Below, one piece after another: positions 23,396 to 36,257 of a stretch of DNA of 64,000 bases. Every line of letters begins with the position of its first letter. Positions within the stretch are counted from its first letter, which is position 1. The translations under genes were made by a program, and so were the position numbers. The DNA is taken from contig NW_026732026.1 of assembly GCF_028476545.1 (NCBI RefSeq), forward strand, positions 382,501 through 446,500, read 5' to 3'. Source of the stretch: Physella acuta. Its lineage: Eukaryota > Mollusca > Gastropoda > Physidae. The notes below the pieces were generated by a model, which was given only the letters and a program-made list of their open reading frames with translations, searched no databases and was not told the DNA's origin.

Positions 23396-23900
23396 TGAAA
23401 TCAATAGGCCTAAGCCTATTATGCTTATTATTCATCATAATAATTATTAGATATTAGATCTAAGTTTACATTTCAGCAAGCAATTAAAATAGCAACAAAT
23501 TTTTTTTTTTAATCCAAACAGTAAAAAAGATGATAATAGATTTAAATAAATTAAAAGTAAATAAATTTAAGAGTATAATAAGAAGAACATAGTAGATCTA
23601 AATGTGTTTATAAACAGTAAATTCAAAACAGTAACTTAGGTTAGGAAGGCAGCTGTTAATGTGACATTTCAACATTCAGCCCCCCCCCCCCCTCTATCTA
23701 CCGATATCACCAGTAGTTGACAAGCTGCGTCTTGCACCCATGTATAGATCCACAGGGGTTCTGCTAATCAATAATTAAGTAGCCTACCATCATTCAGTAT
23801 TGCAGCCTACTGCGAATTGCACTTCCATTCTTTTCAAGCATGCATATTTATTTTATTTATTATAATTGTAGGCTACTGTAGGCATAGGCCTAACTAATAA
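23396..23900. repeat. Tandem duplication unit 2, with the empty LTR insertion site
   Basis: It matches 19930-20373 joined to 23235-23395. At 23730-23760 the text reads GCGTCTTGCACCCATG then TATAGATCCACAGGGG, uninterrupted, where unit 1 has the LTR element. Small indels separate the two units, so the duplication is older than the insertion. Confidence 0.88.
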
Positions 23901-25680
23901 TCTAAGATGTAGGCTAGACTACATCTTTTAAAAATTACTAAGACAGAGAAATTACACCTACCTAATACTGAAGTTTATAATATTGTATGAGCATATGTAA
24001 ATAATATGTATAGTATTATCATTATGTAATATGTATGTAGATCTAGTATGTAGACTCTAGAATCTAGATTCTATATATCTGAGCATTCAAACAAATACAA
24101 AGGCAAAGAATTGCAAAGTTTCTCATATAATTTTTACAATTATTAACACAAATTACTGCAAACCTAGAGATTAAGGTAGAGAAGCACAGGTCTAATAACT
24201 AATAATTTAATAATAATAATATAACTCTGCAGATAGACTAGAATCAAATTACTCAAATTAGCATCAGTTTTATAAAATAAACTAAAACCTTAGTTAACAA
24301 TAGTTAACTCTGCTCTGCTGAACAGTTCATAGATTCTAGAATAGATCTAAATGTGTGGCAGAAATTTGGAAATCTAAGAAATACTTAAGAAGTGGTTATC
24401 GACTGTTCTGTTACTACTGTTTAGGTTGTCAGTAACAATCATAAATGTAACTAACTAGATCTAGATCTATCTAGTTAGTGAAGACATCGTGTCTGTTAAC
24501 TGTTAACCTTGTGGTGAATTAATAATTTAATCAATGCTAGGCCCTACTAACTACTAATATAGAAGAATCTAGATCTAGATCATTGAACACTCACTCTTAT
24601 CTTAGAAGCAAAAAGATATCTAAATCAAATTAGCTAGAATCTAAATAGGTAAGTAAGGAAGCTTTCATAACAATACTTCTAGACTCATGGTAAAACCTTA
24701 GTTTTGCGTGGGAAATTATCGGGTAATGTTTGTTGAGTTTCGGTAACTAAAGTTACGGTAAACCACAGTTTATTTGATCATTGAAATATAAATAAAGTGA
24801 AAGTCGATTGTAGTAAATTATTTTTTTAATTTTAATCGACAAAAGCAAATAGGAATAAATAATAGTCGATTTAAATTAGTAGATCTAAAAATTTAAAAAA
24901 TATATATAAATGTAATAATTTGTTTAATATTTTTGGCTTGCAGCGAATTCGCATTAATTAATTAGTAATAATAATTAGATCTAGATCTAGAATCTAGCTA
25001 GCTGCTAGGCCAAGTAAAAAAAATCTAGATTACGAAAATAGTAAAAATAAATTACAAAACTAGTAAAAGTGACTAGAATTGTAGAAACAGGGTTCGTACC
25101 CTATTTTGAAAATGAAACCACACCTTTGTAACCACACCATTATTTGTGGTTATACTATAGCTGAGAAACTTTTGTCTGCTATTAAAAACTACCTGTACCC
25201 CCCCCCCCCACACACACACACAACAAGAGACGGTGGAGGGATCACTGTGAGATCACAGTAGCCCAGTCTAATACATCATAGCATATACTCTAACTTTTAT
25301 TACCCCTTACCCCACCCTCCCCAGCCAAACAGCACCAACTACATACTTGGGGTCACGGTGAGTTCATACAAGGTTAGATATCAGTGACCTTAGCTACTAG
25401 GAGGGGCGGACTAGTCTAGCCCTAATCGGAGTCATCGGCAGCCTCTGCAAAGATTTCAAAAACAGTATGGACAGGTAGTTGAATTATACGTAGACTACGC
25501 TTACAGCTTCCCTCATATTTTTTTTATAAGACTACCTGCCTGCATCCTCAGACAAACTTAAGAAATAATAGCGGGTAAAAAAAAAAGAGGTCAAGATTTG
25601 TATGGCCACTCTTTCACCTCCCCCCCCCCCCCCCCCCCCCGACGTAGTAACTGAGAAATCGGGTTTCTTCTGCGATCCAG
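23901..25680. other. AT-rich interval with scattered TCTAGATCTAGA motifs
   Basis: No gene recognised. Palindromic AGATCTAGATCT-type hexamer runs occur at about 24450-24475, 24565-24580 and 24970-24995. C runs lie at 25199 and 25620-25640, with a short CA run at 25210. Confidence 0.5.
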
Positions 25681-25687
25681 CAAAACA

Positions 25688-26545
25688 AGTTAATTAAAAA
25701 GTCTAGTGACAATTTTAGCGCAATTTCCTTATGTTATCTAAAAATAGCTCTGTCGTAGCGTAAATCAAGAGCAGGGTTAGTAAAACCATTGGTTAGTTAT
25801 TAAAACGTTTTTTATTAAATAAACCTAACTACTAACTAAACTAAGCACCTTGAAATCAAGAGCAGGGTTATTAAAACCATTGGTTAGTTGAACTTGATTA
25901 TCAACATGATAATCATTAAGATGATAGATCTCTACTTCCGGCATGTATATACAACCACACCACACGCGTCATCACGTTCAATAGATGCGTCATCGCGTTC
26001 CATGGCTGCGCCATCACGTTCAGTAGGCGCGCAAGTTAATTAAAAAAGTCTAGTGACATTTATGCGCAATTTCCTTATGTTATCTAAAAATAGCTCTGAC
26101 GTATAATGATGGGGTGCGTTCAAGCTAGAAGAGCGATCGGTTTGTAGGTGTTTATGTAATTTTAAAATTTGTGACCGAACGAGAGGATATTTTTGAAAAC
26201 TTTCTTCGGCAATATTGTTCTAAATTATGGCAGGAATCGATTGGTACATGTTTCAAGTCGCTAAGTGGTCTGGTTGCCGAGATATGGGCCAAAAACTGCA
26301 TTTTTTCGAGGTTTTTTGGCTTTTACGGGAAATACATGAAAGAAACCCGGAATTTTTATGGCCTATGCTCATTCTCGTAACTTGCTTAACATAATTGCTT
26401 TTGGAACTAGTCATCGATATTGCTTCGTTGAGGAGGAGATACGACTTAAAGCCCGGACACACATTCATCCATCCATCCATTCCCAGAAATGACGAGTTAA
26501 TAAACGCAATTCTCCAGAATGGAAATTGCGCTAAAAATGTCATAC
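25688..26545. mobile_element. Unnamed dispersed repeat, copy 1
   Basis: Starts near AGTTAATTAAAAAGTCTAGT followed by GACAATTTTAGCGCAATTTC and ends GGAAATTGCGCTAAAAATGTCA, which inverts the left GACAATTTTAGCGC motif. It shares with the copies at 32145-32577 and 35524-36190 a body with TTCTTCGGCAATATTGTTC, GGTCTGGTTGCCGA and GAGGAGGAGATACGACTTAA. Copy 1 also has an internal repeat of its own left end at 26036-26105. No recognisable protein. Confidence 0.65.
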
Positions 26546-26639
26546 CACAGTGTAGACTTGTCCAGACTTTTAAAAGTCTGAAATTCACTTTTCTAAATTC
26601 AAGACTTTTTCCAGATTGCGTACGAACCCTGTTAAACAA

Positions 26640-26999
26640 TGTTTAGTAGCAGAAATATTCAGCTGAAACACTTAAAAATAACTAGTAATACAAAATAATT
26701 AATAAAACAGTATTTAATACGCAATTAAAATAAATCTATCCAAATTTTAAACATTCTGTATAAAAATAAACGATGACGCCAAATAAAGAATGGTTTACAG
26801 TACTTCCGGTGGATTCCGGAACTGTGTGACAGACTTCGTCAATGTTTTCTTGTTTTTTTTTTTTACTGCTATACGATTCCGGAATAATAACCGACGCTAA
26901 ACTAAGGTTATACCGACTCCAGATAGATTCTACAGATATAGATATCTAGATCTATACTATGTTTTTGGATAAGTTTCTTTCATGTGGAAAAATTCTCTT
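26640..26999. other. AT-rich interval, no feature recognised
   Basis: No splice-supported exon, terminal repeat or tandem array was seen. Confidence 0.45.
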
Positions 27000-27183
27000 T
27001 CCGTGTTACGGTTGATGTTTTAGGGGGGCGGTCAACAATTTCCGGGGAGGGCGGATACTGGTAAAAGTATATATTTTCTATATCAATTTCATTTTGTTGG
27101 GGGGGGGGGCGTAGACTTTCTTCGGGGAAGGGGGGAGTAGCTCAGCCCCCCCCCCCCTGTAGAGATGCCTGGAAGAAACTCTG
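27000..27183. mobile_element. G-run hAT-type MITE, partial copy
   Basis: It contains GGGGCGG blocks, the core TAAAAGTATATATTTTCTAT, and the terminal motif ATGCCTGGAAGAAACTCTG ending at 27183. The other terminus is not recognisable. Confidence 0.65.
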
Positions 27184-27703
27184 ATAAACTGATCAATTAT
27201 CGTTATGCGCTCTAATTAAATCTATACTAGTCTAATTAATAGATCTAGTAATTTTTAAATAAATAATATTAATTATGCATCAGTTTAGTTAGTTCACAGT
27301 TCACATTGCTATTCAACTGTCGATTACCATTTAAAATTCGTATGCCTATAATTTAATATATGCCACATAGGCCCTACACGAACGACGTCTAGTTTTAAAG
27401 TATAGGAAAATAAATAATAGAGCGACCAAATGAATATTTACAATTTTTAAACATACCATTTAAATTATAATTAAAAACAACAAAAATGCTTTGAATTTAC
27501 TGATTTTAAAATATTAATGACAATGAAACAAATGAGTGAAAAGCTATACATTGATTTCTAGCATTTGAAATGATTGAGGTTAATAATGAGGGCAGCACGT
27601 ATTTTAAAATTTTAAAAATATCTTTGAGACCTCTCAGTTTGAAAAAAAAAATAGCTATGTTTGAAAAAACGCACTCATTTGTTTCGTGGTCATGAGTATT
27701 TAT
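27184..27703. other. AT-rich interval, no gene recognised
   Basis: Only short AT-driven frames. No repeats with clear ends. Confidence 0.45.
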
Positions 27704-27785
27704 CAGAGGCGTCGCGAGGCGGAGGCGGGGGGGGGGGGGGGCGGAATGCACCGGGTGACACCATTTAAGGGGATGACACCGAGAC
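27704..27785. mobile_element. hAT-type terminus fragment
   Basis: CAGAGGCGTCGCGAGGCGG followed by a G run and GTGACACCATTTA. It resembles the CAGAGGCGTAGC and CAGTGGCGTAGCGAGG termini of the MITEs at 44665, 48547 and about 52309. No matching other end was found. Confidence 0.45.
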
Positions 27786-28050
27786 TAAAATTATAAAATA
27801 TATAGAAGAAAAATGCTTTTTGCCAGTTCAGTGAATGATTAATTGAAGTAAAAGTCTTTTCAGTACAAATTGAAGATTCCTGACAAAATAGGGTGGGAGG
27901 GACAAAAAGATATAGCTTATGTAAAATATTTATTCATTGTAAATAAATAAAGATAAAAAAAAACAACTAAAAAGATGAATAATGAAAAGCATAAAAATAA
28001 CAAGCGAGCAAAAGTTAACTGGCCAGGTTGTCACACTGACTCCTTTTCAC

Positions 28051-28051
<1 letters not shown>

Positions 28052-28090
<39 letters not shown>
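28052..28090. repeat. Poly(T) tract, 39 bases
   Basis: Uninterrupted T run between CACG and GTCGATC. It could be the reversed tail of a retroposed sequence, but no body was recognised beside it. Confidence 0.9.
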
Positions 28091-28091
<1 letters not shown>

Positions 28092-28291
28092 TCGATCATG
28101 AAATAAGTTGCCATACATTTGAAACAATTAATTCATGACTTGAATCTGTTGTGTCTATACATTTTAATAATTTTTTTAATTTAACAAAAAAAAATATATT
28201 TTTTTGGTTTGGTAATAATTTGATTAAACATTCAATATACCAATTACAGGTTCAGGTTAAGTGGAATCAAACGCTGGAAATATATCTTTGG

Positions 28292-28480
<189 letters not shown>

Positions 28481-28857
28481 TCATGCAGTGCAGAATCAAC
28501 TTGTCAAAACTTAAGACAATTATATATTGCCCATAGACATTTTAGAAGATTCCCATTTGACATTTGAGATAACAGTGCAAGTCAAAATTAACGCTGTCTC
28601 AAAATGGTCTACATTTCACATGATTCATTTTGCTTCATGAGCAGCTCGCTGAGGTTGACGTTCGCTTTCAACAATATCGGTCAATACTTAGCAAATCTTT
28701 AAATAATTTGTAATTAATTAATTAAGTAGCATCACTCATTGCAGACCACCTAGTTGGTGATAGACCGCAGAACGAAAGTGTTGTTCTCCATGCTGTCTTT
28801 AAATTGTGTCCATCACTGCCGCGATGCAGAGAAGAATGTGAAGACTGGCCGAACAAT

Positions 28858-29629
28858 AAATAAACCGGGAGCGATCTCCCCTAAACTTTCTCGAATATTC
28901 TTTTATAAAAAAAACAGGGGATGGGAACTCGGGATATAGACATGAATTATAATCCATTTTAAATACTTAAACTTTTAAAAATAGAATAAAATCTCGTAGA
29001 AAAAAAAAGAATTGCACACCTGTGAACGCCAAATAAAACGTGCATAATAGTGCGGAATATTATTAGTACTTTATAAATTTACATTCGTTTTTTGAGAAAT
29101 CGGAAATAGCGTAAATTAGTACTTTCAACCAACGGAAATTACTCAAAATTTGACAGAAGGTAGAGAATTAGATATTTTACTTACATGTGAAATTTCATTT
29201 ATCTATCTGAAATAGTACTCAAGTTATAGGCTTTTGAAAAATTCAAAGTAGAAAAAGTACCACTTCCGGTTATCGGAAATCGCTTAAAAGTTGATCAGTA
29301 TCTACGATTTTGATAAAATACTTATATATGAAATTTCATCAACCTAGCTGTAACGGTACTCAAGTTATCGTGTTTACACACAGACACACACACACAGACA
29401 TACGGACAGAATTGCAAAGTCCAGTTTTTACGACTCGATAACGCATAAAACGCCAAAATGTTTATATATTTATATTTATAATTTTTGCCTGATTAAAATA
29501 AGTCCTCTATACTCCGGGTGTGATGAAGGACTAAGGAGTAAAACGGTGAAAACTGTCAAAATTACACGTTATTTTTGTGCACGATTACAATACTTTCTCT
29601 ATACTTCGTATATACGAGAAAGTAAAAAG
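28858..29629 (+). mobile_element. Hairpin-ended repeat, complete copy B
   Basis: Begins AAACCGGGAGCGATCTCCCC (palindrome GGGAGNGATCTCCC) and ends ACTTTCTCTATACTTCGTAT then ATACGAGAAAGT, itself a stem-loop. Inside are repeated ACTTCCGG/GGAAATCGC motifs and an ACACAGACACACACA tract. Five other copies or fragments in this window lie in both orientations. No coding capacity and no recognised superfamily. Confidence 0.75.
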
Positions 29630-29678
29630 TAATTCACCGCTGTTAAACAGCATTCCACTGTATGTGAATAATTAAGTC

Positions 29679-30285
29679 ATGGGCAGGGCGGCTACAGGAC
29701 ATTACCCCCCCCGGAATTTACCCCCCCCCCCCCCCCGACACTACCCCCCCCCCCCCCCCGTATTTACCCCCCGGAGCAATTACCCCCCTGTCTATTCCCC
29801 CCCCCCCCGGGGAATTACCCACCCCCCCCCCTCTCAAGTTAGAATCCTAACTCTAACTAGAATTCTATAATAATATACTACTTTAATCCAAACCTTAAGA
29901 AAAAGACCAAAACCTAAGCATCCACCGTAGCCTAAAACTTCACACAAAACCAAAACCAACGCTAGACACAATCCTAACACTAGCTCTAACCCTAACACTA
30001 GCTCTAACCCTAACCCTAATCATAGCCCTAACCCTAACCATAGCCCTAGCCCTAGCCCTAAACCTAGCCCTAAACCTAACCCTAACCCTAGTCCTAACCC
30101 TAACCCTAACCCTAAACCTAACCCTAACTCTAACCGTGTCCGGGGGGGGGGGGGGTAATGTCCTACTGGGCGGGGGGGGGGGGGGGTAATTGACAGGGGG
30201 GTAATTACTCTGTGGGTAATGTCCGGGGGGGGGGGGTAATTGACAGGGGGGAAATGCCCTGTTCCCGGGCAGGGCATGGGACTCA
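29679..30285. repeat. Telomere-like array between mirrored C-run and G-run arms
   Basis: The left arm (29679-29830) is built of AGGACATTACCCCCC-type blocks. The right arm (30135-30270) carries the same blocks inverted (GGGGTAATGTCCTACTGGGC, GGGTAATTGACAGGGG). Between them 29930-30135 is a degenerate CTAACC/CCCTAA array, the C-strand form of the TTAGGG telomere repeat used by molluscs and vertebrates. Leu/Gly and Pro-rich frames here are artefacts. Confidence 0.85.
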
Positions 30286-30728
30286 TTCGGCTATAAATCT
30301 AGCTTAGACACCGGAATAAATGCCACTAATAAAGCTGGCATTATCGTATAATTGTGATCTGCAATTTTCAATATCTACACCATGAATTTTAAGAGTATTC
30401 ATTAAAAAACCACGAAGTTGTCAGTTGGGCTTACGAATACAAAAAGTGCTTAGGCCCTACGAAGACCTTAAAACGGCACTGCGCGGAGCACTAATTTAAA
30501 AAAAAAATTACGTGTTCTGGTTCTGGTCTGCCAGCACAATCACATTATATAACATTTGTATTAACTACCTCTCTCAAAAACCATAACACAATCTGGTTCT
30601 AATTTCTCTTATTAGCAGTTTCATTAAGCAATGTTCACTACTGGTGGTGAGTGTTAGCTGGTCCCCAATTGTGCTAAGCACTTAGACAGATATCTCTTCT
30701 CCCCCTCCCACCCCCCCACCCCCCCCCC

Positions 30729-30730
<2 letters not shown>

Positions 30731-30795
<65 letters not shown>
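30731..30795. repeat. (AT)n microsatellite after a C run
   Basis: 65 bases of TA dinucleotide directly following a CCCACCCCCC tract at 30704-30730. The interval 30286-30700 before it and 30796-31190 after it show no gene. Confidence 0.95.
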
Positions 30796-30799
<4 letters not shown>

Positions 30800-31192
30800 G
30801 ACATAATTTGCAAAATGTAAGAAAACATTAAGAAATAGGATGCACAGTGGTAAATTTTATGATAATGTAGGCTATGTGAGCTGTTAATATTTCTTTATAT
30901 TTGTATTATTTTGTGCGGATCTTTTGAGATCTAGATCTAGCATGAAATCTGTATTTATATATAGTTCAGCCACCAACCAAGTTCATACAGCAAAAATTAA
31001 TGGTAGGCCTGATTATTAACGTTTTAGAAGGACACTTACTTACGAAGAAAATGTGTCTTGTTCCAAACTGTTTCAGTCATAAACTTACCGGTTTTACTAC
31101 ACGTGCCGACATGCTTTCAAGTATACGAATGCCAAATATTAACGGTTATTTCCGTTTTACAGATCTATCTTTAAAAAAAACGAAAAACTTTA

Positions 31193-31260
31193 CAGAGGCG
31201 TAGCGGGGGGGGGGGGGGAGTACATATGTCCCCGAGCGCCGACCTTAGGGTGCGCCAAAA
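31193..31260. mobile_element. CAGAGGCGTAGC MITE, fragment
   Basis: CAGAGGCGTAGCGGGG, a G run, then ACATATGTCCCCGAGCGCC. The same pieces bound the complete MITE at 44665-44914. Confidence 0.5.
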
Positions 31261-31752
31261 TGGGTTGGAAAAACAAATTAAAATCTCATTTTAGCTGCAG
31301 TTTTGCAGTTTTCTCGGGGAAAAAATGGGCGGTTTTGTCACAAACACTCCTACCACTTTTATGGCACATTTCCACAGGGAGTGCCATATCAAAAACTACT
31401 ATTATACAACAGCCTACGAGTTAGCAGTAGCGTTACAAGGCGTGGGCGAGGGTGAAATCCTCACCGGGTGTCACCATATAGGCCTACTGAATACTGAAGG
31501 TGACGTCCAATTTAAAAATCGTAAAATGCTCTATCACAACAATGTTTTATTCATTTAAAATAATAAAATATACACTAAACCAAAAATGAACAATTGTTGG
31601 AGTAAAAACTTGATAAAGATAAACGATAAACTAACCTTAACCAATCGTAACAGTTAGATGCACTTGCTCTTCCCATCTATAGACGATACCTGAAAATATA
31701 ATATATTCAACTACAGTGGTACCTCGACATACGTACGAGTGCTCCGACATAC

Positions 31753-31872
<120 letters not shown>

Positions 31873-32144
31873 GAGCTGTTAAGTGAGCTAAAGTTTGCTT
31901 TGACATGCGAGCAAAATTTGAGGTACGAACAACTGGATTAGCAGATTTAGCAGTTCGTGGAAAAGAAACGCAGCGAAAAAGTTTCACCTGAATATGCATG
32001 GGGAGCTGTTTAATGACACTTACTTACTCCTTGAAGAAACATTCTGAAAGGGTAGACAAAACAAACATCTTGTGACAGATTCATTTTAACGGCCCGCGTG
32101 TCATGAAAGCGTGGCGAAAAAAAAAGCAAAGATCGGCAAAGAAA

Positions 32145-32577
32145 ACAAGTTAATAAAAAGTCTAGTGACAATTTAAGCGCAATTTCCTAAATTAATTTTT
32201 TGTGACCAAACCAAATGATATTTTTGAAAACTTTCTTCGGCAATGTTGTTCTAAATTATGGCAGGAATCGATTGGTGAATGTTTCAAGTCGCTACGTGGT
32301 CTGGTTGCCGACATATGGGCCAAAAACTACATTTTTCCGAGGTTTTTCGGCTTTTCCGGGAAATCCAGGAAGGAATTCCGGGAAGTTTTTTGGCCCACAA
32401 TCATCCTCGGAACTTGCTTAACATATTTGCTTTGGAACTAGTCCTCGATATTGCTTCGTTGAGGAGGAGATACGACTTAAAGCTGCGGACACACATCCAT
32501 CCATTGCGACACACATCCATCCAGAAATGACGAGTTAATAATCGCAATTGTCCAGTATGGACATTGCACTAAAAAGT
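32145..32577. mobile_element. Unnamed dispersed repeat, copy 2
   Basis: AGTTAATAAAAAGTCTAGTG at the left; GGACATTGCACTAAAAAG at the right; the shared body in between. The flanks repeat GTGGCGAAAAAAAAAGC on both sides (about 32111 and 32581), which may be a long target duplication or a chance A-run repeat. Confidence 0.6.
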
Positions 32578-33036
32578 AGTGGCGAAAAAAAAAAGCGAAA
32601 GTAACAAAACATAAGGTTCACTTAGGTTCAATTGCGTTCGGTGAAGTTTAAGTTCCGTTAAGTTTAGGGATCAAGTGAAGCTTTAAAAGTGTAATTGGTA
32701 AGTGAATAAAAGGGACAGAAAGAGTTCAGCATTAAAAGTCAATTAGTGAACGAAGTGAAGCTCCTCCGCCCAGTACTGAGTTTACACCTCCACAAGCTCT
32801 CCCGTTAGCTCAAGTCGGCTGATTTTCAAGATAAGTATGCTTTATAAAACCAGTTTATTTCTTAGTATTATCGTTTATTATGTTATCAAATGATATTTGT
32901 TATGTATAAAAAAAACTTTTAGTACTGAAAGTGGTATTTTGCAGGCTGGAACGGATTAATGGAATTTCAATTAATATCGATGCGAGCAATTTTACAGAAC
33001 AAATCAAACTCGCATCTCGAGGTACCACTGTTTAGG

Positions 33037-33038
<2 letters not shown>

Positions 33039-33126
<88 letters not shown>
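33039..33126. repeat. (AT)n microsatellite, 88 bp
   Basis: Starts eight bases beyond the right end of the pogo-like element. Confidence 0.97.
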
Positions 33127-33128
<2 letters not shown>

Positions 33129-33170
33129 AGCCAAAATTCAGAAGGGGAGAACGATTTAGTTTTTACTTTC

Positions 33171-33842
33171 TCGTATATACGAAGTATAGAGAAAGTCTTG
33201 TAATCGGGCAAAAAAAAAATAGAGATTTTTACAAATCTCGACGTTTTACACCTCACTGATACGGAAAAACATAATTTTGCAATCTTGTCCGTATGCCTGT
33301 GTGTCTGTCTGTGTGTGTTAACACGATAACTTGAGTACCGTTACAGCTAGGTTGATGAAATTTCATATATAAGTATTTTATCAAAATCGTAGATCCTGAT
33401 CAACTTTTGAGCGATTTCCGATAACCGGAAGTGGTACTTTTCCTACTTTGAATTTTTCAAAAGCCTATAATTTGAGTACTATTTCAGATAGATAAATGAA
33501 ATTTCACATGTAAGTAAAATATCTAAATCTCTACCTTCTGTCACATTTTGAGTAATTTCCGTTGACCGGAAGTAGTAATTTATGCTATTTCCGATTTCTC
33601 AAAAAACGCATGTAAATTTATAAAGTAGGGGCCTACTCATAATATTGCGCACTATTATGCACATTTTATTAGGCGTTCACTTGGTGTGCAATTATTTTTT
33701 TACGAGATTGCGTTCTATTATAAAAAGTTTAAGTAATTAAAAATGGATTACAAATATTGTCTATGTCCTGAGTTGCCATCCCTCGTAGTTTTATATTAGA
33801 ATATTCGAGAAAGTTTAGGGGAGATCACTCCCGGTTTATTTT
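33171..33842 (-). mobile_element. Hairpin-ended repeat, complete copy C
   Basis: Minus-strand copy of 28858-29629: on the plus strand it opens TTACTTTCTCGTATATACGA and closes GGGGAGATCACTCCCGGTTT. Internal motifs (GATGAAATTTCATATATAAG, GGAAGTGGTACTTTTCC) match copy B closely. Confidence 0.75.
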
Positions 33843-35523
33843 TTCCGCTAATGGAAATTATCACCAGAATAAATTTAAAAAAATAATTCAATACCTAAGT
33901 CACAGAAATATTGTTTGGGAACCGCTAAATCATTCGTGATACTTGTCACCAGTAGGCTACTAGCACCAGGCCCGCGCAGTTTTTTTAGCAAGCGAGAGCG
34001 AGGCAGTAGCCTATCAGAGAGCCGGGTTCAGTGTTGTGTTGGTTCATAGGTGTAACACCATGTTTCGATAAAAGTCAATGTTGGCTAAAGTAAAATGATT
34101 TATTTCACTCGAGGTTTTTTCGTTCTGTTGGGAATTAGTTAATTTGTCTCTAATGTGCCGTGACATTTTTAGTCGGTCATAAATTAGAAACATGTTTTAG
34201 TTAGTGTTAAGTGTTAGAACATGAACCTTATCTCATTTATATTAAATTATATTTACACTTTGGCGGCAACATTTTTAAATTTTAAGGTCTAGAATCTAGT
34301 CTAGCTAGAATCTAGATCTACGACAATTTTTGTCGTATTTACTTAGTTCCTTTAAAATTACATTTATGATCACTACTAAATCATTGCATAATTAGAATGT
34401 TTAATCTTTGTCTGTTATTGCAAGACATTCATGGTGGAAATGGTCTAGTCAATAGTTTTTCGAGTCCCGCCATTATTTCATTTGAGGATTTTCCGATACT
34501 TCTAGGGGAAAACCTAGTTTACGTGTTCGTTCTGTAATAAATTTAGAAACAAATGCCAGGATGCTACCATTTTGTTAAATTCCCAAATTAAAAATGTACC
34601 TAAATTGATCTATATTGCGAAATAATGTATTTTTCGAAGATAGTTTTTGTAAAACAACGCCTAAAATTTTAAATACAATTTCAAGTATGAATTGCAATTT
34701 AATTAGTTGTACATATGTCATATAGAAGCAAAAAACACGAGGACGACATTGACAAGAGTCAACGATAAAAAGTTATTTTCTTTCTTCCAAATATATTATT
34801 TATTATTAGACGAATTGATTTAGTTATAGAACGGGGAGGCAAAGAATAAAAATATCGATAAATTAGAGCAAAACTTACCAAAATAACTAATTGTGAGTAC
34901 AAATAGATCTAGTACAAATAGTAATTTAAACTAAATGTCTTCCTTTCAAGTTACAAACATCACGTAACAAAAATGTTGACTTTATTTATAGAACCGGAGA
35001 ATATGTTATTATTTGTTTATAAATAATACAATAGTAATTATAATTTTAAAAGATTATCACTTCAGAGACGACATTATAAAATGGGCAAAATAGTGAGGCA
35101 TTTTAGCTGCGTGACTTGCGTATTTCCTGTGCTATTAACCTTAACCTCAGCGGTTTCCATGATTTTGTAGCGAAGGCCAAAGTTAGAAGTCAATGAAAAC
35201 ATACTAGCATGCTACAACCCAAATACTGTAGAGTTTTTGCCTGGTGTTCTTAAAGGCATTGACGAAGATTCACTTACTGTGGAGTTTTGTAGATTCCATA
35301 ACGATTTTAAGAACTTAACATTGTTTTTTGGGCTTAAAATATTTTGTAATAGTTAATATAGGAGCTCATCATCGCTAATTGCTAGGTGGGACAATTTTCA
35401 TTTTGGGATCCATTTTAGAGTAGGGCTTTCAACACCCTAACACTCTACTGGCTACGCCATTGTGTGTGAATGGGCAATATTTGTATAAATAAAAAAATAT
35501 TCATTATTTTTTGTATATATTTA
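33843..35523. other. AT-rich interval, no gene recognised
   Basis: No splice-supported exon. A small CTAGAT cluster lies at 34287-34322. Confidence 0.5.
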
Positions 35524-36190
35524 AACAAGGTAATTAAAAAGTCTTGTGACAATTTAAGCGCAATTTCCTTATGTTATCTAAAAATAGCTCTGTCGTAGCG
35601 TAAATCAAGAGCAGGGTTAGTAAAACCATTGGTTAGTTATTAAAACGTTTTATATTAATTTTTTTTTCAGTATTTTACATGTTTTATTTACAATAGAGTT
35701 ACATAACTAAACACCATTGCGCGCCTAGCTATTGAACGTGATGACGCGTGTGGTGTGGTTGGAAAAAATGCCTACTAATTCGGTCCAAATTTTAATTAAT
35801 TCAAAATTTTTTTTGTGACCGAACGAAAGGATATTTTTGAAAACTTTCTTCGGCAATATTGTTCTAAATTATGACAGGAATCGATTGGTACATGTTTCAA
35901 TTCGCTAAGTGGTCTGGTTGCCGAGATATGGGCCAAAAACTGCCTTTTTTCGAGGTTTTTTGGCTTTTCTGGGAAATCCATGAAAGAAACCCGTAATTTT
36001 TATGGCCTATGTTCATCCTCGTAACTTGCTTAACATAATTGCTTTTGGAACTAGTCATCGATATTGCTTCGTTGAGGAGGAGATACGACTTAAAGCTGCG
36101 GACACACATCCATCCATCCATCCATACATCCAGAAATGACGGGTTAATAAACGCAATTCTCCAGAATGGAAATTGCGCTAAAAATGCGAT
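35524..36190. mobile_element. Unnamed dispersed repeat, copy 3
   Basis: AGGTAATTAAAAAGTCTTGT at the left, GGAAATTGCGCTAAAAATG at the right, same body as copies 1 and 2. A segment at 35722-35760 (ACGTGATGACGCGTGTGGTG) is the inverse of one in copy 1 (about 25955-25990), so an internal block has been inverted between copies. Confidence 0.6.
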
Positions 36191-36257
36191 ATCTTAGAGA
36201 CCTACCAGTTAATGAAAATTGCATTTAAAATTTTATGAAAACTGGAACTATCTAGAT

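Noticed and set aside
26253-26639. 128-codon minus-strand frame as a gene (also 35897-36121 and 32202-32530)
   Set aside because: The same sequence recurs in three copies of a dispersed repeat with different breaks and no recognised domain.
30020-30286. Minus-strand frame of Leu-Gly repeats
   Set aside because: Product of the telomere-like CCCTAA array; not a protein gene.
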